From assembly GCF_963678635.1 (NCBI RefSeq), contig NC_087065.1, positions 3,896,534 to 3,960,533 on the forward strand: 64,000 nt of DNA, in the 5' to 3' direction. The position numbers were made by a program, and so were the translations under genes. Of this stretch, positions 25,640 to 39,500 are shown in pieces (within the stretch, counting starts at the first letter, position 1; each line of letters opens with the position of its first letter). The DNA is from Symsagittifera roscoffensis. Lineage: Eukaryota > Xenacoelomorpha > Acoela > Convolutidae. The notes under the pieces were generated by a model that worked only from the letters and a program-made list of their open reading frames with translations, made no database searches and was not told the origin of the DNA.

Positions 25640-27485
25640 TACTAGAAAAGCTAGCTGTTGCGAACCGATTTGCGCTATGATAACTTTGAAATATTTCAAA
25701 ATTTCATCGCCCTATAGCTTGCTTATAAAAACTAACTTTTCGCCAATCGATATGCTCTGTAAAAACTTGAGATAATTCAAAGTTTCATCTCATGAACAGC
25801 GTGCTCAGAAGTCTTTCAAGTGATTTCATTGACCGTATGATTTTGCGAAAAGCTTGGGTTTTTTTTCAAAACTTTTCGTAAACCTTTTTCAGCGAAATTT
25901 TCCTAAACTGATTTGGCCTTGGAGATAAGTTGAAAAATTTACAAGATTCAGAGTTTTAATAGCTCGATTAGATAAGATTGGGCTTTTCGCAAAACGATTA
26001 GGTCTATGAAATAACTTGAAATAATTTGAAATTTCGTAGCTTCAAAAGGTTGCTTGAAAATTTTTGCGGAACCGGTTTGAATTACGAAATAACTTGAAAT
26101 ATTTCAAAGTTTCATAGCTGTCATAGTTTGAATAGCTTTTCCAAAACTTCGAAAGACTTAAAGCGTTTCGCGAACCGACTCAGTCTATGAAAAAAACTGA
26201 AATAATTTGAAGCTTCTTTAGATTGACTTAAAAGTTTCGCGATTCGATCCAGTTTATGAGTTAACATGATATAAATCAAAGTTTGATAGCTTTGAAAGCT
26301 TGCATAGAAAAGTTAAATTTATTCGTGACCAAATTAGTACACGAAAAATTTAAACTTTTCTAAGCAAAAGCTTGCTTAAAAAGACTAACTTTTCGCTAAC
26401 CGATTCGATCTACCAAATAACTTGGAAAACTCTAAGTTTCATAGCCTGAATAGCTTGCTTAGACAACTTTCAGCTTTTCGCAACCTTATTCAGTTTATGA
26501 AATAACTTGAATTATTTCAAAATTTCTAGCTTCAAAAGCTTGCTTCGATCTACCAGATATCTTGAAAGTTTTAAGTTTCATAGCTTGAATAGCTTGCTTA
26601 GAAAACTTTAACTTTTGGCCGAATGATTTGATCTAAGAAACAGCTTGGATTTTTTGAAGTTCATTGCTCGATTATTTCGCGCAGAAAAACTAAATTTTCG
26701 CAGAGCGGTTCTCTCTAAGAAAGAACTTTTAAAATGTTCAGTGGCAAACTGGCTCGATTAAAAAAAACTTCAACTTTTTTGCAAACCGATTCGCTCTATG
26801 AAACATTTTATTTTATTCCAAAGTCTCAATGCTCGATTAGCTCGCTTAAAGTTAACTTTCACAAAAATTTCCGGTCTAAACGACTCGAAGAAGTTTTCGG
26901 GATTTGATTCAGTCTATGAAATAAGTTGAAGCGTTTCAAAGGTTAAGCCATATAGCTAGCATACCAAAACTTGCTTTTCTGGTAATCATTTTGATCTATC
27001 AAATATCTTGACAAATTTAAGAGTTCCATCGCGTGATTGGCTCCAAAACAAAAACTAGAAGTTTTTCCTGTCCGGTTAGGCTCATGAAATAATATCAAAA
27101 AACCAGAGTTTCATTGGTCGAATGGCTTCACAATACAGTATGTTTTTTCGCTATCCGATTCGCTGTAGTTTCTTTCAAAGATTTATAGCTTGAATAGCTT
27201 GCTTAGAAAAACTCCAACTTTTCGAAAACGGATTCTGTCTATGAAATAACTTGAAGAATCATTTCTTAGCTTGAATAGCAGCTCAAGAAAAACAGCTTTT
27301 CGTCAACTGATTCGTTCTATGAAATTTGTTGAAGTGTTTCAAAGCATAAATTTATTAGCTAGCATTCAGTCTACGAAGTACCTTGAAATAATTCAAATTT
27401 TCATATCTCTAATATTTTGCTTTGAAACACTTCATTTTTTCACGAACCAAATAAAATTGATTGTGAGTGCTCAAATCTTTGTAGT
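25640..27485 (+). repeat. Degenerate ~90-100 bp satellite array (forward)
   Basis: The unit reads roughly cgattcgatctatgaaata, acttgaaatatttcaaagtt, tcatagcttgaatagcttgc, ttagaaaaacttaacttttc, gcgaac. It is repeated about 18-20 times with heavy divergence. The reverse complement of the same unit forms the array at 44990-46200, so POLR1B sits between two inverted arrays of one family. Confidence 0.8.
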
Positions 27486-27489
27486 TTCC

Positions 27490-27790
27490 CAAGTATGACG
27501 TTTTTTTGTGATTTTTTGAAAAATTTAACAGAAAATTTAATTTTTTTTAAGAATTGGAAACCCCTAACCCTATAGTTTGGGACTGTCAGAGTACTATCAG
27601 GTGTTGCGAATGTTGCCTCCAAATGTGACTGCTTAAATCTCTGTATTTTTGACATATACCGTTTTTCATCATTTCTTCAAAAAATTTTACAGGAAACTTA
27701 ATTTCTTTTTCAAAAATTGGAAATTCCTAGCCCTGCAGTTAGGGCTGTCAGATTACTCACAAAATTTGCGAATCTTGAACACTGTATCTT
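27490..27790 (-). repeat. ~130-bp repeat family, inverted copies
   Basis: Two copies match, in reverse complement, the unit of the 56.4-57.6 kb array: the acgtttttttgtgattttt start, a cccctaaccctatagtttgg block, a ctgtcagagtac block and a ttgcctccaaatgtgac block. The same family is also found in the plus orientation in a POLR1B intron at 32080-32800. Confidence 0.65.
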
Positions 27791-27799
27791 ACGATTACC

Positions 27800-28380
27800 A
27801 CTCCCAATCTTACCTGAGCTAAAACATCGAGAATGTTATTTTAAATTTGGAAAAACAGTTTTTCTTGACTTTCATTAGTTGTCACTTCACTTGTGCTTCG
27901 ATTCTAAATGTAAGCACTATCATGTAGTGTTAAGACAAAAACTTGACTTAAACAATTTTCCGGCTTTTCTTAAGCTTTGATTTAATGAGTCTTGATTTTT
28001 GTTATGTTAACTTGAATTATCAACTTGACTGTTTTAAATGTTGACTTGAATGCTAGTTGAATTTCAAGATACTTGTTTTTTTTTTTCAAATTTTTTAGCG
28101 CTTGCGATGCATGTCGATAATTTCTGCTTGTAATTTCCAAAAGAATTTCTGGGTCAAATCTTTTTAAAAATTTGCGGCCAAAATCTTTTTATAAGCCTGC
28201 TTGATAGTATTTTCTTTTTAATTAAATTGGAAGGGTTTTAGGGTTTTTTCGTCAATTTGTCGGAGAAAAAAAATCCGATGAAATTGATGACTCTGTGACT
28301 CTTCATCTCAGCCAAATAACCAACAGTCTTTTTCTAATCATTTTTCTTTTCAGCATGTGATAGTGCATTAAAAGTTATGT
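27800..28380. other. Spacer without recognisable content
   Basis: The sequence is AT-rich, with no frame, motif or repeat that I can support. It separates the inverted ~130-bp repeats from the foldback element. Confidence 0.5.
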
Positions 28381-28384
28381 AAAT

Positions 28385-30128
28385 TCACCTGTTCATCATC
28401 TCAGAAAAAATCGCGTGTCCCATGTGATTTACAGGTCCAAACACTTAAGATCTCATGTTTTTTTTTACGTAATTTCCCACGTTCGTCACATGATTAAAAG
28501 CTCGGGAGAAACTGCATGTCACATGTGATTCACATGTCCAAACATGCAAATCTTATGTTTTTTTTACGTAATTTTTTCAAGAATCCCCATGTAGTTTTTT
28601 GCGTCATTTACTTGTTTTTTCATGTGAATTCACATGTCAGCTCATGTGTAATCACAGGTCGGAAATTGAGATTTTATCAATATTCACAGGATTGCTCATG
28701 TAATTTCACATGTGAGCTCATGCAATTAAATATGTCTGTTCATGTAAATTTTTATGTTGCTCATCTGGTTTCACATGTGCAAACATGTGAATTTACAAGA
28801 ACACTCATGTGAATTTACATAAGCACACATGTGACTTTACATGAGCACACATGTGAAATTATATGAACAGGTATGTAAAATTACATGAGCACACATGTGA
28901 AATTATATGAGCAGGTATAAGAAATTACATGAGCACACATGTGAAATTATATGAACAGGTATGTAAAATTACATGAGCACACATGTGAAATTATATGAGC
29001 AGGTATAAGAAATTACATGAGCATACATGTGAAATTATATGAACAGGTATGTAAAATTACATGAGCACACATGTGAAATTATATGAGCAGGTATAAGAAA
29101 TTACATGAGCATACATGTGAAATTATATGAACAGGTATGTAAAATTACATGAGCACACATGTGAAATTATATGAGCAGGTATAAGAAATTACATGAGCAT
29201 ACATGTGAAATTATATGAACAGGTATGTAAAATTACATGAGCACACATGTGAAATTATATGAGCAGGTATAAGAAATTACATGAGCATACATGTGAAATT
29301 ATATGAACAGGTATGTAAAATTACATGAGCACACATGTGAAATTATATGAGCAGGTATAAGAAATTACATGAGCATACATGTGAAATTATATGAACAGGT
29401 ATGTAAAATTACATGAGCACACATGTGAAATTATATGAGCAGGTATAAGAAATTACATGAGCATACATGTGAAATTATATGAACAGGTATGTAAAATTAC
29501 ATGAGCACACATGTGAAATTATATGAACAGGTATGTAAAATTACATGAGCACACATGTGAAATTATATGAGCAGGTATAAGAAATTACATGAGCATACAT
29601 GTGAAATTATATGAACAGGTATGTAAAATTACATGAGCACACATGTGAAATTATATGAACAGGTATGTAAAATTACATGAGCACACATGTGAAATTATAT
29701 GAGCAGGTATAAGAAATTACATGAGCATACATGTGAAATTATATGAACAGGTATGTAAAATTACATGAGCACACATGTGAAATTATATGAGCAGGTATAA
29801 GAAATTACATGAACAGACATGTTTAATTACATGAGCATACATGTGAAATTCCTTGAGCAATCATGTAAATCTTGATGAAATCTCAAATTCCAACATGTGA
29901 TCACACATGAGCTGACATGAGAATTCACATGAAAAAACATGTCAATTACACAAAAATTACGTGCGGATTCAAAAAAAATTCCGTAAAAATACATGTGATT
30001 TTACATGTTTGGACATTAGAATCACTTGTGACACGCAATTTCTCCCGAGGTTTTAATCACATGTGACGAACATGTGAAATTACGTAATTTTTTTCTTAAA
30101 ACTACATGTTCATTTTTTTTTGAGTGTA
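28385..30128. mobile_element. Foldback-type element with long inverted arms and a satellite core
   Basis: The left arm (about 28440-28790) and right arm (about 29830-30115) are reverse complements of each other in order. Shared landmarks include the aattacgta block, the ctcgggagaaa block, a tccaaacatg block, the ttttttcatgtgaattcaca block and a tcatgt-aatt-aaa-atgtctgttcatgt block. The left arm also has an internal direct duplication (28390-28480 versus 28495-28580). Between the arms is the tandem core listed next. ACATGT and CACATGT palindromes occur throughout. The right terminus (acactcaaaaaa-type, 30105-30128) matches the fragment at 7628. No protein is encoded, so this is a non-autonomous foldback or MITE-like element. 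Confidence 0.8.
28800..29830. repeat. 88-bp higher-order tandem repeat (44-bp dimers)
   Basis: The core consists of two alternating 44-bp monomers. Both contain acatgtgaaattatatga; one continues acaggtatgtaaaatt and the other gcaggtataagaaatt. The second monomer's gagcaggtataag mark falls near 28909, 28998, 29085, 29173, 29261, 29349, 29438, 29569, 29701 and 29789. Spacing is therefore ~88 bp except for two intervals of ~131 bp, where one monomer type is doubled. Copies are almost identical, implying recent amplification. Confidence 0.9.
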
Positions 30129-30169
30129 CAATAAAAAAAACAGATACATTTCCGAATGATCGCCTTAAT

Positions 30170-30583
30170 TTATCTCATAATACCATCATCTTTTATCTTT
30201 GAGATATTAAACCGCACTGATATATTACACGCCGACAGCTCGCTAATCAGGTACCTCATAACAGCCGGAACCGCCACTTGTGCGATCGTTTCTTTTTTAA
30301 TTGCTTTCGTATCATCTTCTGATTCTTTTTTCTTCGAATCGCATATTCTACATCTCCATTTCCGTAAATACCACAAATCTTCGTCGTTAAACATCCTTAT
30401 GAACTCAGTTCCGAGTGTGCGTCCACACTGCATACATACTGGCATGTATGACTTATCAGAACATTCTAGAAGGCGGTCCATAGTGACGTAGGCTGCACCG
30501 TGCGAGAGGAGTCCGTCCCGCTCCATCTCACCCACTCGAATTCCACCACCACGTGATCTACCCTTTACAGGTTGTTCCGTAAT
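30170..30583 (-). CDS. POLR1B: POLR1B exon 12 (clamp and zinc finger, stop)
   Basis: The acceptor is TGCTTAG|ATT and the stop is TAA at 30172-30170. It encodes [20 protein letters not shown] and a zinc finger with CMQC and CRIC pairs (Cys 1111, 1114, 1139 and 1142), then [17 protein letters not shown] near the C-terminus. About 42-50 bp after the stop the foldback element begins, so the 3' UTR probably ends in or runs through it. Confidence 0.95.
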   Translation of the reverse strand: MTEQPVKGRSRGGGIRVGEMERDGLLSHGAAYVTMDRLLECSDKSYMPVCMQCGRTLGTEFIRMFNDEDLWYLRKWRCRICDSKKKESEDDTKAIKKETIAQVAVPAVMRYLISELSACNISVRFNISKIKDDGIMR

Positions 30584-33500
30584 CTAAGCACACAAAAATC
30601 GAAATCGGCTTTTTTGATTATAAATTTGAGCTTCCTTGTCTCAATTCTACGTCATCATATCCATTATGATCAAATCAAATCAACGCTTAATCAGCGTTTA
30701 ATTAAACGGACGATTGTCTGAGACGTATTTAATAGTCAGACTAATTTAAAAAAATGAAATCATAGAAACAAAGCGAGCAAAATGTGAACGTAGCAAAAAC
30801 GTCAGTGAAATCAAGAAAATCCAAAAAACGTCTAATTACTTTTTGATTCGATTCTCAAAATCTTTCATGCTTCAAATTTTGAAAGAAAAACAGCCAACAA
30901 AAATGGAAAAGGTTATGACAACAAAGTTACCGAAAGAAGTACGATTTAACTTCTCGATCCTTTACACTTAATAACCCAAGTTCAGAAACCTGTTTCAATA
31001 AATGAAACTTTTATTACTCTGTAAATCAAAAAATTAGTAAGTATTTTCGAAACAAAGTCGAGCACATTTTTGAGCCATTTGCACGTTCGTAATTAGAGAG
31101 CATAATGGGCCATGCTTTTATCTGGAAGCTGCGCAATACCCTTTCATGGTTCATAATTAAAAACCTCAATTGCTTATTGTAAGAAAAATTGCTTAATAAA
31201 AAATTAGTTTAGTTTCCGATAACCGAACACTTGCTCTAACACGTGTAACAAATCACATTATTCTTGTATGCTTCCATTTCTAACCGCATCGATTGGTCCT
31301 GTAGTTCTTCCTTGGATCTTGTCAGATACCATGTGTCTCAGTCTCTGGTAGTAAATAGGTCCAAAAAAGATGGCCGCTTCCAATTTCTCACCACTTACAC
31401 CACTATACATGGTCTCCAAGCCATTAAAATTAAATCCCCGCTCTACTAGCAGTTTTCCGAACACTTCAATAGCTGGGTTCTCTTCACTGTACTTAAACGT
31501 CGTCGATTCGTGGAAAGTTCCACTTATAGCTGCATGTTTATTAGCCAGTAACTCGATCATCATGCCGATTGTCATTCGAGACGGAAAGCCGTGCGGGTTA
31601 AAAATGATATCGGGTACCATTCCGCCTTCTGTGAAGGGCAAATCTTCAACTGCGTAGAGGCGACTGCAAATACCTTTCTGACCTGCTCGACTGGCGTTTT
31701 TGTCTCCTAAAATCAAAAGTGGTATTCAATTTCGATATTTTCGGGACTTCAAAAAATTACGTTGTTGCCGCGTCTACTTTTTAAATTTCGAATGTCAAAG
31801 TCAAATTTTGCTTTTTATTCTAAATTGAATTCTATACGCATTTTTTGCTTTACTTCATCCGCTTTTCAATTTTGAGGTAGAATTTATTAATAAACATGAC
31901 TTGAACTTAGGTGCTTCAAATAGATTGTTGAGCAAGAAAAGAGCTTCCTAAAATATTTACTAACAAAAAGGATATTCAATTCAACCGTAAATTTCAATAG
32001 GGCCCATCAGCCTGAGTTTTCTATTTCATTAATTGAACAATTTATCAAGTTATAGTTTAGGTTTTTTGCACCCAAATCGTCATATCTCCAAAAGTAATAT
32101 TTAAAAAAATTTGTGAAACTTTAAGCTCAAAAAAGGACCCTTAAAAATTTTCACGCTTTATTTAAAAACAGTTCAAAAATTTTGATATCAATCAGATTTG
32201 CAGAAAACTTGACAAAATAACTGAGATGAGAGCATCATATCTCGTAATTTAAAATTGAGAAGTTCAGTTAGAATCTTAACTTTGAACCTCTAGGAGTTCC
32301 CTGACTTACTTCAAAATTTTCTAAGTTTTTACAATCTATACTTTTTGAAATAACTTTAAACGCATAAAATACGCCATATCTCGGCTCTTAAAAAGTTTTG
32401 ATCAATCACATTTGGAGGCCCTATTTTTAATCTCTGAGTGTACCTTGAAAGCACCCCACCATAGGGTCAAGATTTTCTTGTTACCTTAGTTTTTTTTCAA
32501 ACCTAATTTAAAAAATTTTTGAGCAGAATATAACAAAAACCTCAAAAATGAAAAGAATATGAGCACTCAAATTTGAAAAGCAGAAATGCAACCCCATTTA
32601 CAATTTCTGTTATTTTTTTTTAAAAGAAAATTGAAAAATCATAAAAATACCATATCTCGAAAACCAAAGATTTGAGCAGTAAAATTTCGAGGGCAGATTT
32701 GCAAATCCTGAGAGTACCCTGATAGAACACCAGTATATGGTTGAGATTTTAATTTTGTCAAACAAACACTTAAAAGAAAAAGCTTTACAAGTTTTAATCT
32801 GTACAGTTAAAGCATTCACCCTTCCATGCATGTAGTTAAAATAATAGATGACCTTGGAAATTTGAAACAGTGAATTCAATAAAACATTAGACGCAGCAGC
32901 AAAATATTGTCACTTCATTAAACATTTCACCATCGGGACTTCTTCAACATGTTTCAAGTGAAACGCCAATTAAATAATGTATATATAGATATTTTTAGCC
33001 ACTTTTCGCTATTCAGAAAAAAAATCAAAACCATATACACACGTCAACTTGAACCAAGAGTCGTTCTAGCGAGACTAATCTGGGATAATATAGTGCTCTA
33101 AATCTCTGCTCGCTGTGCATAAGACTAGACAATAGACATCCAAAACTACTCGGAAAGACTAGCCTCGCACTTATTAAGGTAATTGCAAATTGTGCAGCTT
33201 TTGTTGCTAGCAGCACCTAAGGGGAAAAAGCACGTCCGTCTATCAGACTATTCCGTAAAGAGACCTTCTAGATTTCATTGTGTACCTTCAAATTACATCT
33301 GACAGAGACTTGAGGCAGCAAACCATCCTTCAGTGAGCATGCCAATTCTGGCACAAATACCATCATGAATAATTAATATGTCCGCTGCAAATTTCCATGA
33401 AAATATATTTCTCAACCGAACAATAAGAGCTCTTCAAAGGTCTTCAAAAAACTGATTAGATCACCGGGTCATAATCTGATACAATTTAGCATATTCCAAA

Positions 33501-36500
33501 TAATCAAAAGCTCAATCTTGATTGTCTCAGCGACCACCAACCCGACCATCCCAATCGTACCCTTTGGTACTTTTTAAGCCATCCACATTAGGCTGACCGA
33601 CCCTTAAAATTTTCCAAAGGCGCCTCCGGTGAAGATATATATATACAAATTTTGAAAAACCACCGAACGCAAAAAAAATCATGTGATCAAAACTTTTCAA
33701 GAAACGACTAAAAAACGTCTATTTGCCTGTTTTTTATGTTCACAATTTGTTTGCGGGACAGAAAAATTGGTCAAAATAATGTCTTCATCGTGGTATGGGA
33801 GAGCTCAGAAATTCAATTTGCTCGGCCTAAACAAAACCTGACAAATAAGCCGAGAAAAACCGGTTCGAAATTTTCGAACTTTGGTCTAATTACGAGCAGG
33901 TCAAACGTATCTAATTTCCACCGAGTTTAATTTCGATCATTTGAAAATTTGAATATTTAGACGAAGAAAACTTGAGTTTACTAAACGAAACAAAAGGTTT
34001 CTAAAAACATAAACATAGCAAACAGACAATTTGAAATGAGTCAAAGAACTAAAAAGACAAAAAAAAAAAAAGAAAAAATGATTTTCGAAGAAAAAACAGA
34101 TACCATTAAAGCTCTATGAAATTCTACAACAACTTATGATTGGCACTTTTTCGATACAAGTGACCCTTTTTGAGAACACTAGATCAATAGGTAAATTTTT
34201 ATTTCGATGGTAAAACTGAAAATTAAATTCAACTTTCGAAACTAGAAGTCGACACGTTTTTTGTGACCTTTACACTTTTGCTGTTTGATAGTGGAGTTGC
34301 CTTCCTAGAAAAAAAAAATTTGGCTCGTCCCCCCCCCCACATTTGAGTTTCAGTTTTGAAAACCTAATTTTATGCTGTCATAAGGTAATGAAATTTTGCA
34401 TGGTGAACAATTTAACTAGTGTGAACACGTTTGTTCTTCATGCCTTACTTTCCAACAAAACGTTCAGCCATAATGACACGAAAGACAACTGAAAAAATGG
34501 AAAATTTGAAATTTTGGGGGAGGGCAGGTAGAAAAGAGCCGTAAAATTGAGCCTGAAAAGATGTTCAAGACTTTTCCTGAAAAAAAAAAACAACAAAAAA
34601 GCATCAACCCTCCCCTCTGAGGGACTACAACCCCTCGCTGACCAACCAAAGGGTCCCCACTTAGGTTATATATTATGACATCATATTAGGCCGGCCAACC
34701 CTAAAATTTTTTGATAGGCCTCAATAAATACTACTATTCTTGAAGATAATTGTGCACAATAACAGAAAAAGTTTGTTTAGTTCTCTCATCAAACCACGCA
34801 CAAGAAATCACACTAATTTGAAGAAAAAAATAAAACCTATTTTTTATACTTTTTTATGAATGTGGTCGGAACATTCTGTGCTACTTGCATAGCAACCGGT
34901 TATCCTTGTATATTGTTTGGTTACAGAAATATAGGGAAAAAAACACTATAAAACCTTTTTTTCCGTTCATACACTCGGACAAAATACAAGCAAATAAACT
35001 GACCTATGATAGGGTTCCTTGTCACACGCAAGTTGATACACACTTTTGACCACCTATTCACTTTCTCATGATCAACCGCTCGCACGGATAACACCTGAGC
35101 AGTCTCTGCGAAGTCCACTTTCTTCACGTAGTACTTCTGGGTAGTCGTGTCCAGACAACTGTAGAGTGGTTCTCCCTGTCGGAGTATTCGACCCACAGTC
35201 GGCATTCCGTCTCTGTCCAGAATTCCCTTCTGGATGAGGTCATCATTGGCACAACTGAAGATGTAGTCGTTACTTCGTTTCTCTTCAACTAAAATATTTC
35301 AAGCTGAAACTTTGCTGATCGACTGAAAAAGTTGATTTGAAAACGAAAGTTTAGTTGAGCGGCTGAATAAAACACCTTTCGATTCAACACTTTGCATGCC
35401 TTTGCCAACAGCGAACACCACAGTCTGACGTACACGTGATATAACGACAAGCATGACAAAACCGCAAAAAAATGCTTTAGATCTAATGTTTTTTTTTCAC
35501 TTTCAACAACACATTTACTAACATTTCCCTATAATAAGCAGGAGAAAAATGAGCGAAACAAATGCCGAAACTTTCAAAAAATTGAGTGGAAAGTTATCAT
35601 TATCGGCAAGCTTACATTTACATGTCTCTACATTGAAATCAACCAAACAAGAGATAATTAATAGGGGAGCAAAAAAAAACCTCGCAAAACCCAACAGCGG
35701 AAAAATATTTTAAAATACATTTATATCGATGAAATCGTTATACATACATGTATTCAACAAACTATTACTAACTTGTCCTCAACTGGTCACTGACATTTGA
35801 TACGAATAGATTGAAACAGGGTAAAACTAGTTAATTGAGACGATGAAACTTCTCAGAGATGAAGTAACATTTGAGATATGTAAGCATCCCACTAACATGC
35901 GAATTTAAACAAACGAAAACTCTGCAAGAAAAGCCAGTCGGCCAAATATGCTTCACAGAAACTTGATTACCACAAGGAAACAATTTTAACAGGCATTTTC
36001 TGGCGGTTGAAGTTTTCATTTTTTTCGACAAATTTTGTCAATATTATTGCCCCAAAAACAGTTTTATGTGAAAATTGAGCAACTCAGGTTTGGCAGGGTA
36101 GTTCTTGAAAAGATTGAAAAAACGGTCAAAAAACTCAAAAATTTGACTATTCCGATGGCCTAAATTTGTGTGTAAAAAAATTCGGGCGTAACCGCTTTTT
36201 GAGGGTAGCTTTCCAAATTCGTTCTATTCATTGAAACCAAAAATCTCAGATTTGATAATTTAGTTTTTGAGAACACGAAAAAAAATCAAAATGTCGGTCA
36301 AAAATCCCCCCCCACAGACTGTTTCGAAGGCCGTAGACAAAAGTGTAAAGAAAAAAGAGACCAGGGTTATGCAGGCACACAAAAACGCAGGCGATACTTC
36401 TATGGATACCCATTTTGAGAATCAGTAGAAAAGTCTTTAAGAAAACACTAAAATTTTTGCAAAAATTGATACAATTTTCAAAGCGTCTCAAAAAATGAAA

Positions 36501-39500
36501 TAAAAAATCCATACTTTCATAATACCAGTTTCTACCAAACAGGAAATCTAAACAAACATGCCAAGCAAAGCATTTGAAATTCAAAATGAACAAAACTTAT
36601 GAAGCGGAAACTAGGCCGACAATCTTTGAGCAGACATCAGTTGAGTCGAAAAAAAAAACAGATTTTGCAAAAAAAACTTTAAAAAGCATGTCAAGTGATT
36701 GAATATGTTCAAGGTTCAACTGAATTTAGTAAGCTAGTTGTTAACCCGAAAATGTCTACATTCCGATTTGATAACTGTTGCTTATCGCAAGCGTAACAAG
36801 GATAACCGGTTACTGTGCAAGTAGCACAGAATGTTCCGAACATAGTCTTAGAAAAAACAACTGAAAATTTTTTTCAAATTAGTGTCGTTCTTTTTCGGCA
36901 AGGTGTGACAAAAGAAGCTTAGGCTATAGAGTAGGCATACTGGACTTTTATAGCGAAATAAGCAAAATGATTTTTGTAGAAAAACGACTAGAAAATCAAA
37001 AAAATCTAAAAGTTTTCAAGTTTTTTTTGCAGTCTTTAGAGCTTAGTAAGTCTTTGATTCCAAAAAGGCGCTTAATTACTCAAAAAACCAATGTTACTCG
37101 CGTCAAACTAATTATTTACGTTTTAAATTAAGCTATTGTAAGCTTTTAAGCCATTAAATAAGCTATTTTAGCTTTGTTCGGTCGAATTAAAATGAAAAAC
37201 CAAATATTTTAAACCAGTTTTCGCGGCAATGGGAAACTTTTTTGGAATTTTTTAATGTGGTTCGAATTAGAACTGAAAGGGCTTTAGATGATATATTACT
37301 CAACCTAGTCCAATGATTGATCATAGTACCTACTGTTGCTTGAAAACGAAAAAAAAAACTAAAACACACCCGAATACAAAGTTCCTCCCCATTTTCAATA
37401 GTCGGAACAAAAAGTCAGAGAATTTGCTTTTGATAGGCACTTTGTTTTTAAAGCTTATGAAAAAAAATCATCACAATCTTTATAAGAGTAAATCACTTCG
37501 TTGTTTTACACTTCAAAACAATAAAATCCATAAGAAGACAAAGTTCTTTCGCGCTTTTAATGGTCGGAACAAAAACTATGCAACCTGCTGGAAGTGATGG
37601 AACGGAAAATCTAATTCAAAGCGTTTGCTTCAGTTTCATATGGAACAGTTGGTGGTGCTAGGAAGTCAGAAGCAGTTCAGTGATCATAATTAAAAATTTC
37701 AGATAAACGAATGGGGCAAAATTCAGGAATTTATGAATGTCCGACTAAAAAATAGTTGAAACACTTAAACCTGAACAATTCTGAACAAAACAGAAGAACT
37801 ATATAAACGTACTCAAATCGATGACTTTCGTCTTCCTCAAATGTGCACTCATGAAACCTCTTTCAACTGAGCTCTTGTTCAGAATCATAGAATCCTCCAT
37901 GTCATAACCAGTATACGCAATCACAGCTATGATCGCATTAGTACCAAGAGGATATTCATCCCCTTTCAGCTCCTCGTAAGTCTTGCTTCTACTCAAAGGC
38001 GACTGAGGTGTCTGAAGCATGTACATCTTATTGTCACTTCTACTGTCTAGCGTATACGAAGGGAACCCCATCGTCTGTTTTGCCATCTGACATTGATAGA
38101 TATTACGTGGACTTGGATTGCACTCTGAAAACGGGGTCAAATTAGCGATAAAACTCAGAATGTTCGTATTCGCAATCTCTCTATGTGTAAAACCATCAAC
38201 ATCTTGTTGGTCCTCCAAAGCAATGTCCATATACATTTGCTCCAGGGATCCAATAAACTCAATGTCGTTTGCTTCGAAATTAAAAACAGGTCTGACTATT
38301 CTTGACTGGTGCGAAAATATGTAGATTCCTGGAAACTGACAACCTTTCACTGAAAATGGGATGAATGCGATTTCTATCTTATTAGAAACGCCAGATTTTG
38401 CATCAAATTTCATCAATCTCAGAGCATTTGCAAATTTGTAGCCATCTTTGCGCCTGCAGAATCCGATTAGCTTCCCGTTGAAGGAAATCTCGTAAAAATT
38501 TGACCACTTCGGTGCATTTTTAGCATCCGTTGCGTTTAGTTTAGTTAAAATTGGAATCAAGTCCAGCTCCAAATGTTCGTCATTCGTGATTTCAGTTTTG
38601 ATTGGCAAGTGGTTCAGTAGTCCACAGGGGGCTCCATCGGGTGTGTGTACTGGACATATGAAGCCCCAGCTCTCAGGAAGAAGTTTTCGAACTCTAAAAA
38701 CAACCAATCAAAATAGCTGAAACAGATGCTACACTAACCATGATAAGCTTCGATTTAAAAATTAGATACAGTTAGATAAAGTTAGATTCAAGAAGTTACT
38801 CTACATTTCGCACTTTTAAGACACAATGAGATCTTTTTTCAACTTCGCTTTACCAATAATGTCAGCAATTATGTCAGCGATAATGTCCTTTTCTTCCGAC
38901 GACTTGGAAGCGGGGTTAGGCGCAGAAAGTAACTTAAGAACCCAGTCTATATTTTTGATCAGAATATATTCAATATGAGTAAAACACACTAACACAAGGA
39001 TCAATCAATCAGAAATTGGATACAATCTACTTAGAATGGAACTAACGTTGAAACTCGACTATCTAAGAAGTAAGACCCTCTGTGAACTGCTCTGAAGTGA
39101 GACAAAAACCTGTAGAAGTTGATCTTCTCCGCCATCACACACATGCCCGACGCCTGCATCAGACCGAGACTACTTTTCGACGTAATATTTCCCGTGGCTA
39201 GGAAGTTCAAAATAGCTGAGGTTATGTCTCCTGATCTCTGTATTGATTCGGCCACCACCTTGTCCATGTCTATTTTCTTGCCTTTAGCTGTGTGAATCTT
39301 CTTGCATGTTTCCTGACAAACTGTGAGCCAATTCTCAAGGCGATCCTTCAAACAAAACTCAGATAGGGCCATACGAAATCTACCCGAACTAACAGTAGGT
39401 CAATAAATGCTTCACCGAAAGCTGCTTACCATAAGGAAAATGACATTTTTGACCGTTTATAAATTTCTACCAAAATGCTCACTTTTTGGCAATTTGACTA

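Noticed and set aside
28800-29830. Regularly spaced repeats resembling a CRISPR array
   Set aside because: Repeats are contiguous with no unique spacers, there are no cas genes, and the host is eukaryotic with spliced genes. It is a satellite core in a foldback element.
38816-39004. Minus-strand frame between POLR1B exons 8 and 9
   Set aside because: It lies inside intron 8. The exon 8 to exon 9 join is exact ([14 protein letters not shown]) without it.
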